From Oscillospiraceae bacterium (GTDB lineage: Bacteria > Bacillota > Clostridia > Saccharofermentanales > Fastidiosipilaceae): a DNA stretch of 36,817 nucleotides. This document shows, piece by piece, positions 16,948-25,001 of this stretch. The notes under the pieces were generated by a model, which ran no database searches, was not told the origin of the DNA, and worked only from the letters and a program-made list of their open reading frames with translations. A program made the translations under genes and the position numbers. The stretch is from positions 1 through 36,817 of the forward strand of contig JASBZA010000015.1 of the NCBI GenBank assembly GCA_029983685.1. Direction: 5' to 3'. The stretch's first letter is position 1. Every line of letters begins with the position of its first letter.

Positions 16948-18306
16948 ATGACTGTAGAAAAAATTTGGGAGCGAGCTTCCGCTCTCCTAAAAAATGAAGT
17001 CTCTGACATCACCTATAAAACCTTTTTAGAGCCCTTACAAGCTTGCTTAATTTATGATGATAATTTTTATCTCATCGCGCCTAACAACTGGCATATCGAG
17101 TATTGTGAGTGGTACAAGCCTTTGTTGGCAAATACTTTGGCCAAAGTTACCAACCAGAAATATACCATTCACTATGTGCTGAGTAAGGAAGAAGCTGAGA
17201 ACGAACTAAGTGCCAGAGATTATTCCGGTGAGCCCCTGATTCCCACCGACACTGTTGCAAATAGTGGTAGTAACGTTACCAATCGAGGCAAATTCAATGC
17301 CAATTTCACTTTTGAGAACTTTATTGTCGGTAACGGTAACCGCTTTGCCCAGGCTGCCAGTGTGGCTTTGGCCCAGAATCCTAATTCCAATACGTTTAAT
17401 CCTATTTTTCTCTACGGCGGTTCGGGATTGGGTAAAACCCACCTCATGCATGCTATTGGTAACTATGTCAGCAGCCATTATCCGGAAAAAAATATTCTCT
17501 ATGTGCAGTCCGAGCAGTTTGTTAATGAGTTTATTTATACTATTCAGGAAAATAATTATGACACTTTCCGTAATAAGTATAGAAACTGTGACTTGCTGCT
17601 TATTGACGATATCCAATTTATTGCTGGTAAGGAGCAAATGCAAGAGGAGTTCTTCCACACCTTTAATGCGCTCCATCAGGCGGGCAGTAACATCGTTATT
17701 ACCTGCGATAAACCGCCGCAAAGCCTTTTGACACTGGAAGAGCGGCTTAGAACGCGTTTTTCTTCCGGTCTTATTGTGGATATCCAGCCGCCCGACTATG
17801 AGACCCGAATCGCGATTTTACGTCACAAGGCTAAGATTAATAAGACGACTTTGGACGAAAGCATCATTAACTATATTGCCGAGAATATCACCAGCAATAT
17901 TCGTGAGCTGGAAGGTGCCTATAATACGGTAATGGCCTATTCCCTTCTGGCCGGAACTATGGACCTGGATACGGCTAAGGAAGCTCTGAGAGACATCATT
18001 GAGCCTCAAGCTATTAAGCAGGTCACGCCCGACATGATTATCGAAATGGTGGCGTCTTATTTTAATATCAGTAAGAGCGACATTCTCTCTAATAAGAGGT
18101 CTAAGAGCATTGCCGAGCCCAGGCAAATCGCCATGTATTTCATGCGGGATATCCTGAATCTTCCCTATGCTAAAATCGGAGAAATTTTCGATAAGGATCA
18201 CTCCACGGTCATGCATGCTTGTTCAAAAATCGAGAAAAAGAGTAAGGACAAACAGTCCGACATCCTGGAAGATTTGGCCAACATCAGAAAAAGGATTTCG
18301 CTCTAG
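16948..18306 (+). CDS. dnaA: Chromosomal replication initiator protein DnaA
   Basis: A 452-residue AAA+ initiator of chromosome replication. Domain I (IWERASALLKNEVSDITYKTFLEP) begins the chain. Domain II is a short linker. Domain III has 'FTFENFIVGNGNRFAQAAS', Walker A GGSGLGKTH (about 157-165) and Walker B LLLIDDIQFI. Domain IV carries the DnaA-box-binding signature 'YAKIGEIFDKDHSTVMHACSKI'. Start: ATG 16948 is preceded by GTGGAG; an in-frame GTG at 16936 overlaps that SD and is rejected. The DnaA-box cluster begins at the base after its stop codon, so DnaA encodes and binds at the same locus. Confidence 0.98.
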   Translation: MTVEKIWERASALLKNEVSDITYKTFLEPLQACLIYDDNFYLIAPNNWHIEYCEWYKPLLANTLAKVTNQKYTIHYVLSKEEAENELSARDYSGEPLIPTDTVANSGSNVTNRGKFNANFTFENFIVGNGNRFAQAASVALAQNPNSNTFNPIFLYGGSGLGKTHLMHAIGNYVSSHYPEKNILYVQSEQFVNEFIYTIQENNYDTFRNKYRNCDLLLIDDIQFIAGKEQMQEEFFHTFNALHQAGSNIVITCDKPPQSLLTLEERLRTRFSSGLIVDIQPPDYETRIAILRHKAKINKTTLDESIINYIAENITSNIRELEGAYNTVMAYSLLAGTMDLDTAKEALRDIIEPQAIKQVTPDMIIEMVASYFNISKSDILSNKRSKSIAEPRQIAMYFMRDILNLPYAKIGEIFDKDHSTVMHACSKIEKKSKDKQSDILEDLANIRKRISL

Positions 18307-18545
18307 TTATCCATAATTTTGCTGAAAGTGTGGAGGATTCATTGTGGATGAATGTGGAAAAATAAGAGCTTTGAAAACTATCCACAAAAGCCTATTTTTA
18401 TCCACAATTCTATCCCGAAGTTATGCACGGCAAAAAAGTGTCTACACATCGGATATATCAGGGATTTACGAGGTTTTCCCGATTGTCCACCAACTATAAT
18501 AATAAGAGTGTTAAAATAACTTTATTAATACGTAATTATTATCAA
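18307..18545 (+). other. Origin of replication (oriC): DnaA-box cluster and A+T-rich unwinding region
   Basis: Between dnaA and dnaN there is a cluster of DnaA boxes (consensus TTATCCACA): TTATCCATA 18307-18315 (+), TGTGGATGA 18343-18351 (minus-strand box, one mismatch), TGTGGAAAA 18353-18361 (minus-strand box, one mismatch), CTATCCACA 18378-18386 (+), perfect TTATCCACA 18398-18406 (+) and a weak TTATGCACG 18421-18429. They are followed by an A+T-rich stretch (about 18492-18542) suited for strand opening. A TATAAT at 18495-18500 is a possible dnaN promoter -10 within it. The arrangement dnaA-boxes-AT-rich-dnaN is standard for Firmicute origins. Confidence 0.9.
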
Positions 18546-18562
18546 CCGGCAAGGAGAGGTTT

Positions 18563-19663
18563 ATGAAGATATTATGTTCTAGGGATCAGTTGGTTAGCTC
18601 TGTATCATTTACACAGAGAGCTACTTCTGTAAGGTCTACCAATGCCTTACTGGACGGTATTTTATTCGAAGCGAAGAGTGATTCGATTAAGTTAACCGGT
18701 TTTGACATGGAAACCGGTATTGAAGCCTATTTACCGGGAGATGTGTTGGAAGAAGGCAGTATCGTTCTGAATGCCAGAATGTTCGACAGCATTGTGAAGA
18801 AGCTGGTCGATGATGTGGTGACAATTGAAACAGATGATCATTTCATTTCTACAATCAGCTCCGGTAACAGCCAATTTAAGATTAAGGGTATGGACAGCCA
18901 GGCTTATCCCAAGCTTCCCGAAGTGGATGCCAGCGAGAAAGTCAGCGTTCCTCAGAAGGTTCTTAAGAGTATGATTGCTCAGACCATATTCTCGGTTTCG
19001 TCTGATGAATCCCGCCCGGCTTTTAACGGTATTTTATTTAAGAGTAACGGCCACCAGCTGGAGTTAGTGGCTGTGGACGGTTTCAGATTGGCTTTGAGAC
19101 GGCAGGAATTAGAAGAAGAATTGCCGGAAGAAACCTTCCTTATTCCGGGAAAGGCTTTGAACGAGATTCAACCGATATTATCCGAGACCGGCAATGTGGC
19201 TATTTACACGACCAAGAATCACATTGAATTTGATATGGGCGATGTAAAATTAGTGTCCAGACTGATTCAGCAGGACTTTATGAACTACGAGTCCATCCTC
19301 CCCAAGACGTCCACAACGGAAGTTGTTGTGAATACCAAACTTTTCCACCAGGCCGTGGATAGGGCGACCTTGATTGTTCCTACCGAAGACAGACGTTTTC
19401 CTATGAACATTACTTTTAATGATGCCAAAACCATGATTATTCAGGCCAATACCGAGATTGGTAATCTGCATGACGAGATTCCCGTTAAGCTTACCGGCGA
19501 AGACATTGATATTAACTTTAACCCACGCTATTTTGTGGAATGCCTGAAAGTAATAGAAGATGAGCAAATCAACTTGTGCTTAAACGGCCCTATCGGCCCC
19601 TGTGTGATACGTCCTTTAGAGGGAGATAAGTTTAACTACCTGGTCTTGCCCTTGCGTAAATAG
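18563..19663 (+). CDS. dnaN: DNA polymerase III beta subunit (sliding clamp)
   Basis: A 366-residue protein of the normal length for the ring-shaped clamp that tethers DNA polymerase III. All three repeated clamp folds can be followed: from 'MKILCSRDQLVSSVSFTQRA', through the second beginning 'VSVPQKVLKSMIAQTIFSVSSDESRPAFNGILF', to the third from 'VVVNTKLFHQAVDRATLIV'. The end 'VIRPLEGDKFNYLVLPLRK' contains the usual clamp C-terminal 'YLVLPLR' motif that forms part of the peptide-binding pocket. AAGGAGAGG lies 3-4 bases before ATG. It is directly downstream of oriC and 39 bases ahead of recF. Confidence 0.98.
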   Translation: MKILCSRDQLVSSVSFTQRATSVRSTNALLDGILFEAKSDSIKLTGFDMETGIEAYLPGDVLEEGSIVLNARMFDSIVKKLVDDVVTIETDDHFISTISSGNSQFKIKGMDSQAYPKLPEVDASEKVSVPQKVLKSMIAQTIFSVSSDESRPAFNGILFKSNGHQLELVAVDGFRLALRRQELEEELPEETFLIPGKALNEIQPILSETGNVAIYTTKNHIEFDMGDVKLVSRLIQQDFMNYESILPKTSTTEVVVNTKLFHQAVDRATLIVPTEDRRFPMNITFNDAKTMIIQANTEIGNLHDEIPVKLTGEDIDINFNPRYFVECLKVIEDEQINLCLNGPIGPCVIRPLEGDKFNYLVLPLRK

Positions 19664-19702
19664 CGTATTTAGGGAAGATTTTGCTTGTAGGTATTATTGA
19701 GC

Positions 19703-20884
19703 ATGCGTGCTAAGGTTCTAGAATTAGAAAATTTTAGAAACTATAGTTCATTGCAACTGTCTTTTAGCCCCGGTGTAAATGTTTTCTTTGGCAACAACGG
19801 CCAAGGTAAAACCAATATCATCGAGGCTATTTATATGTGTGCCTGTGCCAGGAGTCACCGTACGGCCAAAGATGAAGAACTTATTAAGCACGGTGAGAAT
19901 TATTATTATATTTCTTTGGATTATACGGAAAAAAAAGATATAGACGAGCAGGTTGGTATGAAGTACCAAATATTGCCATCAGTTACCAATAATTCTAAAC
20001 AAAAACAACGCACACTTTATCGGGATAATCTGGCTTTAGACAGGGTTATGGACTTTGTCGGCATATTTAATGCCGTTATTTTTGCGCCTGAAGACTTGCA
20101 AATCGTTAAGGGCGGTCCGGGTGAAAGAAGACGTTTTATGGACTTGCTATTGTCGCAAGTAAAACCTGTGTATTTTCAAGCTTTACAAGAATTCGGAAAG
20201 ATTTTAAGACAACGTAACGCACTTCTCAAGACCTATAAGGAAAAAGGCAGAAAACTTAGCTCTCTGGAAACAGCGCAATTAGATATATGGGATGAAGTTT
20301 ACGCAGCTAAGGCGGCCTTTATTATTATTGAACGTCTGCAACTTGTTGAAAAATTAAGTGCCATCAGTTGCCAAATTCATCAGAACATTTCAGATGGTTT
20401 GGAAAGATCTGAGATTCGATATAAAACAGTTAGCGGCATTGATGAAAGCTTAGATCAAGAGGCCATTCAGGAAGTTATTTTACGGAAGTTAAATGCCAAC
20501 CGTGAGCAAGATATTTTCAGAGGTTATACTTCGTTGGGACCTCACCGGGATGATTTGGACATTAGTTTAAATGATTTACCACTCAAAATATACGGCTCAC
20601 AAGGTCAGCAAAGAACCTTTGTGTTAGCGCTTAAAATGGCCGAACTGAAGGTTATTGAAGAGATTACCCGCCAGGCACCCGTCTTGTTGTTGGATGACGT
20701 TATGAGTGAATTGGATGGTAAGCGTAGAAAACAATTGGTAACTAGTTTAGAGAATATACAAATCTTTATTACCTGTACCGATCCGGACCAATTAGACAAG
20801 GATTGGCTTAAGTCTCTGGGCTCTGAAGAGATTTATTATTTCAAGGTGAACCAAGCTCATGTCGAGTTCCAAAAAGAGAAATAA
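19703..20884 (+). CDS. recF: DNA replication and repair protein RecF
   Basis: A 393-residue SMC-like ATPase that helps load RecA at gapped DNA. It shows Walker A 'FFGNNGQGKTNIIEAIY', the 'FAPEDLQIVKGGPGERRRFMD' motif, signature region 'SQGQQRTFVLALKMAEL' and Walker B 'PVLLLDDVMSELD'. ATG 19703 is preferred; an in-frame TTG two codons earlier (19697) lies too close to the only SD-like sequence (TAGGT, 19688-19692). The small S4-domain gene (yaaA) that often separates dnaN and recF is absent here. remB follows after 18 bases. Confidence 0.97.
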   Translation: MRAKVLELENFRNYSSLQLSFSPGVNVFFGNNGQGKTNIIEAIYMCACARSHRTAKDEELIKHGENYYYISLDYTEKKDIDEQVGMKYQILPSVTNNSKQKQRTLYRDNLALDRVMDFVGIFNAVIFAPEDLQIVKGGPGERRRFMDLLLSQVKPVYFQALQEFGKILRQRNALLKTYKEKGRKLSSLETAQLDIWDEVYAAKAAFIIIERLQLVEKLSAISCQIHQNISDGLERSEIRYKTVSGIDESLDQEAIQEVILRKLNANREQDIFRGYTSLGPHRDDLDISLNDLPLKIYGSQGQQRTFVLALKMAELKVIEEITRQAPVLLLDDVMSELDGKRRKQLVTSLENIQIFITCTDPDQLDKDWLKSLGSEEIYYFKVNQAHVEFQKEK

Positions 20885-20902
20885 GAGGGGGGCTATGTTA
20901 TA

Positions 20903-21160
20903 ATGTACCTCAACATCGGAGGAGAATATCAGATACCCGTTAGAACCATTATCGGTCTATTTGATTTCGATAAGATTACAGAAGGTTCCGGTGATTATAA
21001 CCTGGAATTATTAAGTCAGAAGGAAGAAGACCTAATGCTTGAGACGGTTTCCGAAGACCTTCCCAGGTCGCTTATTATAACGGAGACTAAATATTACCTG
21101 TCTCCTATTAATGTAAGTACCTTGGTGGAGCGTATAGGTGAACCCTGGAATCAAGTCTAG
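20903..21160 (+). CDS. remB: DUF370 family protein, RemB/YaaB-like
   Basis: An 85-residue protein of the DUF370 family. The N-terminus MYLNIGGEYQIPVRTIIGLFDFD and the ending 'SPINVSTLVERI' are typical of the RemB (YaaB) branch that lies between recF and gyrB in Bacillus. RemA/RemB are DNA-binding regulators of matrix and osmotic genes in Bacillus; function here is inferred by position and similarity only. The SD GAGGGGGG (20885-20892) fits ATG 20903. An out-of-frame ATG at 20895 is followed at once by a stop (ATG TTA TAA) and is not used. Confidence 0.9.
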   Translation: MYLNIGGEYQIPVRTIIGLFDFDKITEGSGDYNLELLSQKEEDLMLETVSEDLPRSLIITETKYYLSPINVSTLVERIGEPWNQV

Positions 21161-21183
21161 ATCATAATTTGTTTTGAGGTTTT

Positions 21184-23247
21184 ATGAAAGATATGAAGGA
21201 TACTAAAGATACATTTGAGAACATGGATGATGATTTAGTTTTGCAAAATGAGGCAGAAAATATTCATGCCTTGGCAGATTTGGATGATGGTTTTGAGGAA
21301 GTATATGTGGATACCACAGGTCAGGACCAGTTCGATACATCTAATGAGAGCCACTATGATGCGGGTGATATTAAAGTCTTAGAAGGACTGGAAGCTGTCC
21401 GTAAGAGACCCGGTATGTATATCGGAGATGTAACCCCAAGAGGTCTCCACCATCTTTTGTATGAAATTGTTGCCAACTCTGTTGACGAAGCATTGGCAGG
21501 ACGTTGCGACCTTATTAATGTTATTTTAAACAAAGATGGCTCTGTTACCGTTGTGGATGACGGATCGGGTATCCCTGTTGCCATCCATCCGCAAAAGGGC
21601 ATACCGACCGTTGAAGTTGTTCACACCATGCTCCATGCCGGCGGTAAGTTCGGCGGTGGTGCCTACTCTATTTCAGGTGGTTTGCATGGCGTTGGTGCCT
21701 CTGTTGTCAACGCTTTATCCGAATGGATGGCAGTAGAAGTTCGTAGAGGCGGTAAAATATACCGTATTAAATTCTCAAGAGGCAAGACCGTAGAACCCTT
21801 ACAGGTTGTCGGGACAACAGACGAGAAGGATACGGGTACAACCACGACCTTTTATCCTGACAATGAAATCTTCCCGGATATTCATTTTGATTTTCAGGCC
21901 ATGATCAGTCGTTACAGAGAGGTTGCCTTTTTAAACAAGGAGGTAACGATTAATCTGGTTGACAACAGATTGGATGAGCCTCAAGAAGTACATCTTCATT
22001 ATGCCGGTGGTATTATTTCCTTTGTGGAGTACATGAATCGCAAAAAACAAGTGCTCCATGAACCGCCCATCTATATTGCCAGTCGAGAAGACAATAATTT
22101 TGTTGAAATGGCTTTGCAATATAATGATACTTACGTTGAAAATGTTTATTCTTATGCCAACAACATTGCAACCATTGAAGGTGGTTCGCACTTAACAGGT
22201 TTCAGATCGGCACTTACTAAGGTTATCAACGATTATGCCAGGAAGAACGGTATTTTAAAGGATTCGGACAGCAACTTCTCCGGTGATGACGTAAGAGAAG
22301 GTTTAACGGCTATTATCAGTGTTAAGCTCCCCGAACCCCAGTTTGAAGGTCAAACCAAGGGCCGCCTAGGTAACAGTGAGATTCGCGGTATTGTAGAATC
22401 CGTAATGAACGAAAAAATGGCTATCTTCTTAGAAGAGAATCCTCAAATAGGCAGGGCCATTTGCAACAAGTGTATTGCGGCATCCCAAGCCCGTTTGGCG
22501 GCTAAGAAAGCCAGGGAAATAACCAGAAGAAAGAGTGTTTTTGAATCAAACTCTTTGCCCGGCAAATTAGTTGACTGTACCAGCCAAGATCCCGCCCTAA
22601 GTGAAATCTTCATCGTTGAGGGTGACTCGGCCGGTGGTACAGCCAAGCAAGGCCGTGAGTCTAAATATCAGGCGATTTTGCCCTTATGGGGAAAAATGCT
22701 TAATGTCGAGAGGGCCAGAATCGATAAGGTTTATAACAACGAGAAGTTGCAACCCGTTGTCTTAGCATTGGGAACAGGTATAGGCGAAGATTTTGATATT
22801 ACCAAGCTTCGCTATCATAAAGTCATTATTATGGCCGATGCGGACGTTGACGGCGCCCATATTCGAACCTTGTTGTTAACCTTCTTTTACAGATATATGA
22901 GACCCTTGGTTGACAACAGTAATATTTACATTGCTTGCCCGCCTTTGTATAAGGTTTATCAGGGTAATGAGACCTTCTATGCCTATGATGAAAAGGACGT
23001 GGAGAAAATTAAGGCAGAGACCGGTTGGACCAATCCCAAAATGCAGCGCTATAAAGGTTTGGGTGAAATGGACCCCGATCAGCTGTGGGAGACCACCATG
23101 GATCCGTCCAGACGTAAATTACTCCAGGTTACAGCTGAGAGCTTCCAGGATGCGGATGAGACCATTGCCCTTCTGATGGGTGACGAAGTTGAACCCAGAC
23201 GTAACTTCATCCAAGAGAACGCCCAGTATGCCGAGATTGATACCTAA
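21184..23247 (+). CDS. gyrB: DNA gyrase subunit B, with acidic N-terminal extension
   Basis: A 687-residue ATPase subunit of gyrase, the type II topoisomerase that introduces negative supercoils. The GHKL ATPase domain starts at 'YDAGDIKVLEGLEAVRKRPGMYIGD' (about residue 59), with 'EIVANSVDEALAG' and the glycine-rich lid 'SGGLHGVGASVVNA'. The TOPRIM domain has EGDSAGG (about 479-485), and 'ADADVDGAHIRTLLL' (about 550) holds the metal-binding Asp pair. The end is 'RRNFIQENAQYAEIDT'. Most GyrB proteins begin just before 'YDA'; here some 55 residues rich in Asp and Glu come first, with a GAGG SD before the first ATG. In the TOPRIM region the usual 'PLRGK' reads 'PLWGK'. gyrA does not follow. Confidence 0.97.
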   Translation: MKDMKDTKDTFENMDDDLVLQNEAENIHALADLDDGFEEVYVDTTGQDQFDTSNESHYDAGDIKVLEGLEAVRKRPGMYIGDVTPRGLHHLLYEIVANSVDEALAGRCDLINVILNKDGSVTVVDDGSGIPVAIHPQKGIPTVEVVHTMLHAGGKFGGGAYSISGGLHGVGASVVNALSEWMAVEVRRGGKIYRIKFSRGKTVEPLQVVGTTDEKDTGTTTTFYPDNEIFPDIHFDFQAMISRYREVAFLNKEVTINLVDNRLDEPQEVHLHYAGGIISFVEYMNRKKQVLHEPPIYIASREDNNFVEMALQYNDTYVENVYSYANNIATIEGGSHLTGFRSALTKVINDYARKNGILKDSDSNFSGDDVREGLTAIISVKLPEPQFEGQTKGRLGNSEIRGIVESVMNEKMAIFLEENPQIGRAICNKCIAASQARLAAKKAREITRRKSVFESNSLPGKLVDCTSQDPALSEIFIVEGDSAGGTAKQGRESKYQAILPLWGKMLNVERARIDKVYNNEKLQPVVLALGTGIGEDFDITKLRYHKVIIMADADVDGAHIRTLLLTFFYRYMRPLVDNSNIYIACPPLYKVYQGNETFYAYDEKDVEKIKAETGWTNPKMQRYKGLGEMDPDQLWETTMDPSRRKLLQVTAESFQDADETIALLMGDEVEPRRNFIQENAQYAEIDT

Positions 23248-23255
23248 TACTCGAA

Positions 23256-23271
23256 TGTTCCATGTGTAACT
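23256..23271 (+). other. Degenerate parS-like site upstream of parB
   Basis: TGTTCCATGTGTAACT resembles the Firmicute parS element (TGTTNCACGTGAAACA): the TGTTNCA-GTG-AAC framework is kept, but the central CACGTG and the right arm carry mismatches. It sits 30 bases before parB. ParB needs parS near the origin, so position adds weight, but the palindrome is imperfect. Confidence 0.3.
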
Positions 23272-23300
23272 TTGTAATCTTCCTGTAATGTAGAGGTTTT

Positions 23301-24134
23301 ATGGCAGAAGAAATCGTTAACTTACCCATCTTTCAAGTGACACCTAATTCGGACCAAGCCAGAAAAAACTTTAAAGATGAAGAATTACGCGAGTTGGCAG
23401 ACTCCATCCGGGAAAACGGTGTAATTTCTCCCATATTGGTAACGCCTATTGGTCCTGACCAATATGAGATTATTGCCGGTGAAAGGCGTTGGCGTGCCTC
23501 CATGCTGGCTAATAAGACATCTATTCCGGCTATCATAAGGGACCTGGACTTCTATGATAAGACTATCCAGTCACTCATAGAAAATGTACAAAGAGAAGAC
23601 CTCAATCCTATCGAAGAGGCCCAGGCCTACCAGTTCATTATTGATAATTTTGATTTATCGCATCAAGACGTAGCTAAAGCAGTGGGCAAAAGCCGTTCGG
23701 CGGTTAGTAACAGCCTACGTTTGTTGACATTGCCAACTTTTACCAAAGATTTATTAACGGATGGTAAGCTTAGCAACGGACATGCTAAGGTCCTTATGCG
23801 ACTCAGAAAAGAAGAAGACATTGTTTATATGTCGGCTCAGATCGTAAAAAATGCCTGGTCGGTTAAAGAAGCAGACCGGGCTATTGATGACTTTATCAGA
23901 AATAAAAGAGAAGACTCCCTTAAACGTAAAACAGAGGAGTCTTCATCGGATAACCAATCGTATGTAGAAGAATATCTGGCCAAACTGGAAACATCCTTGA
24001 GTCAACAACTTTCAACGAAGGTAAGCTTAACCTACGACAAGGATAAAGGCGGCAGTCTTAAAGTGGACTATTATAACTTAGAAGATTTAGAACGCTTGGC
24101 CGATTTGTTGAATCTGGACCTATTGGTTGAATAA
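23301..24134 (+). CDS. parB: ParB/Spo0J-family chromosome partition protein
   Basis: A 277-residue DNA-binding CTPase-type clamp. The N-terminal domain has 'QARKNFKDEELRELADSIRENGVISPILV' and the CTP-binding box GERRWRA (about 60-66). 'ENVQREDLNPIEEAQAY' follows, then the helix-turn-helix 'SHQDVAKAVGKSRSAVSNSLRLLTL', and a C-terminal dimer domain (about 218-277, ending 'LEDLERLADLLNLDLLVE'). It lacks the amphipathic N-terminal helix of the nucleoid-occlusion relative Noc, so ParB is the better call. No parA (soj) lies next to it, which is unusual. GAGGT lies before ATG; it follows gyrB by 53 bases. Its last 15 bases overlap the 3' end of the convergent helix-turn-helix/coiled-coil gene. Confidence 0.93.
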   Translation: MAEEIVNLPIFQVTPNSDQARKNFKDEELRELADSIRENGVISPILVTPIGPDQYEIIAGERRWRASMLANKTSIPAIIRDLDFYDKTIQSLIENVQREDLNPIEEAQAYQFIIDNFDLSHQDVAKAVGKSRSAVSNSLRLLTLPTFTKDLLTDGKLSNGHAKVLMRLRKEEDIVYMSAQIVKNAWSVKEADRAIDDFIRNKREDSLKRKTEESSSDNQSYVEEYLAKLETSLSQQLSTKVSLTYDKDKGGSLKVDYYNLEDLERLADLLNLDLLVE

Positions 24135-24647
24135 ATCCGGATTCTCTGCCTTATCTTTATTTTTCTTCTTATCTTTTTTGAAGATACGATCTAAAAGGCG
24201 AGGCTTTTCCTGATTCATCATGGCCTTCATCAGCAAGGCATCAGAGCGCATACGGGCTTCTTCATGCTGCCTTCTTTCTTCGTCTCTGTTTTTTAAATCG
24301 TTCTCCCATAAATTTCGGGTCCGGGTGAGTTCCAGCTTTAATTCTTCAATTTCCTTTTGTAACTTTTCATTATCATTTCGAAGGTAATTGAGAAGTTCTT
24401 CATATCCGGGATTGATTTCCGTTTCTTCTACAATAGTCGGTGTCGGTTCTTCCTCTTCAAAAGGATTCTCTAAGCCCATCAGTTTAGAAAGCTCAATCAC
24501 GCCTTCTTTTTTCAAGGCTTTTTTTCCGCCCTTACTGCAGATAAAGCCATCCAGGACCTCACTATCTTGTTGCAAACGCTTATAAACTGCCTGAGTCGTA
24601 ATTTCCAACAAGTTTGCAACTTCTAAGATGGTGTAATCATCGTTCAT
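24120..24647 (-). CDS. Helix-turn-helix plus coiled-coil protein (DUF536/RacA-like architecture)
   Basis: A 175-residue protein. Residues 4-26 (YTILEVANLLEITTQAVYKRLQQ) form a MerR-like helix-turn-helix. A Glu/Pro/Thr linker (about 60-80) leads to a coiled coil from about 82 to 145 (EELLNYLRNDNEKLQKEIEE and on, with heptads), and a Lys-rich tail (IFKKDKKKNKDK) closes the chain. Plasmid-borne DUF536 proteins and the Bacillus chromosome-anchoring protein RacA (similar in length) share this plan. I cannot show homology to RacA, only the same design. A GGAG SD lies before ATG 24647. The gene is convergent with, and overlaps, parB by 15 bases, next to oriC, so a role in chromosome or origin handling is plausible. 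Confidence 0.7.
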   Translation of the reverse strand: MNDDYTILEVANLLEITTQAVYKRLQQDSEVLDGFICSKGGKKALKKEGVIELSKLMGLENPFEEEEPTPTIVEETEINPGYEELLNYLRNDNEKLQKEIEELKLELTRTRNLWENDLKNRDEERRQHEEARMRSDALLMKAMMNQEKPRLLDRIFKKDKKKNKDKAENPDLFNQ

Positions 24648-24761
24648 GCTGTTAGCTCCTTCATTTCAAAAATTACCAATTATTATAAACGAAGAACCAA
24701 CGTGATACAATTTGCTATATCCTATATTCTGTGCTATTTTGAAAAAAGTTTATTCTAATTC

Positions 24762-24792
24762 TTACAATTGAGGCCTGATTTAGCCTTATAAT
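24762..24792 (+). promoter_or_regulatory. Possible promoter of the CNNM/CorC gene
   Basis: TTACAA (24762-24767), 19 bases, TATAAT (24787-24792). Transcription would begin near 24799, just before the first hairpin of the structured leader. The -35 match and spacing are not ideal. The stretch 24648-24761 contains no gene and is A+T-rich. Confidence 0.35.
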
Positions 24793-24798
24793 TGGAAT

Positions 24799-25001
24799 AA
24801 ATAAATCGATGCTCTCACAAAATTTATCAATGAGTATCGTGGGTTTCAGGGTACCGGCGTTTTTAGGCCAAATGTTCTCGATTAGAGGGAGCTTTGGCAG
24901 GCGGTCCGCAACCTTGGACTCGGTGGAGGACTACTTTAGTGGACGATGGCTGGTTATGTAGGTTTTTACCCATACCTACTGCTTTACAGGCTACCGAATC
25001 G
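24799..25001 (+). promoter_or_regulatory. Structured 5' leader of the CNNM/CorC gene, candidate regulatory RNA
   Basis: About 200 bases between a TATAAT and the probable start of the transporter gene. Possible stems are CGATGCTC/GAGTATCG (24807-24814 with 24832-24839), GCCAAA/TTTGGC (24867-24872 with 24893-24898, with an inner CTC/GAG pair) and GTAGGT/ACCTAC (24958-24963 with 24974-24979). From 24840 on it is less A+T-rich than the flanking DNA. It does not show the conserved segments I know for the M-box, yybP-ykoY, NiCo, T-box or other common riboswitches. An open frame from TTG 24894 runs through it into the gene, but its translation looks unlike protein. Confidence 0.35.

Noticed and set aside
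24841..24860. T-box-like AGGGTACCGGCG
   Set aside because: It lacks the TGG of the AGGGTGGNACCGCG core; no specifier stem or terminator follows, and the gene is not related to amino acids or tRNA.
24894..25001. N-terminal 36 codons from TTG 24894 as part of the CNNM protein
   Set aside because: The translation (many Trp and Arg, no membrane character) has no counterpart in the family, no SD is present, and the DNA can form stems.
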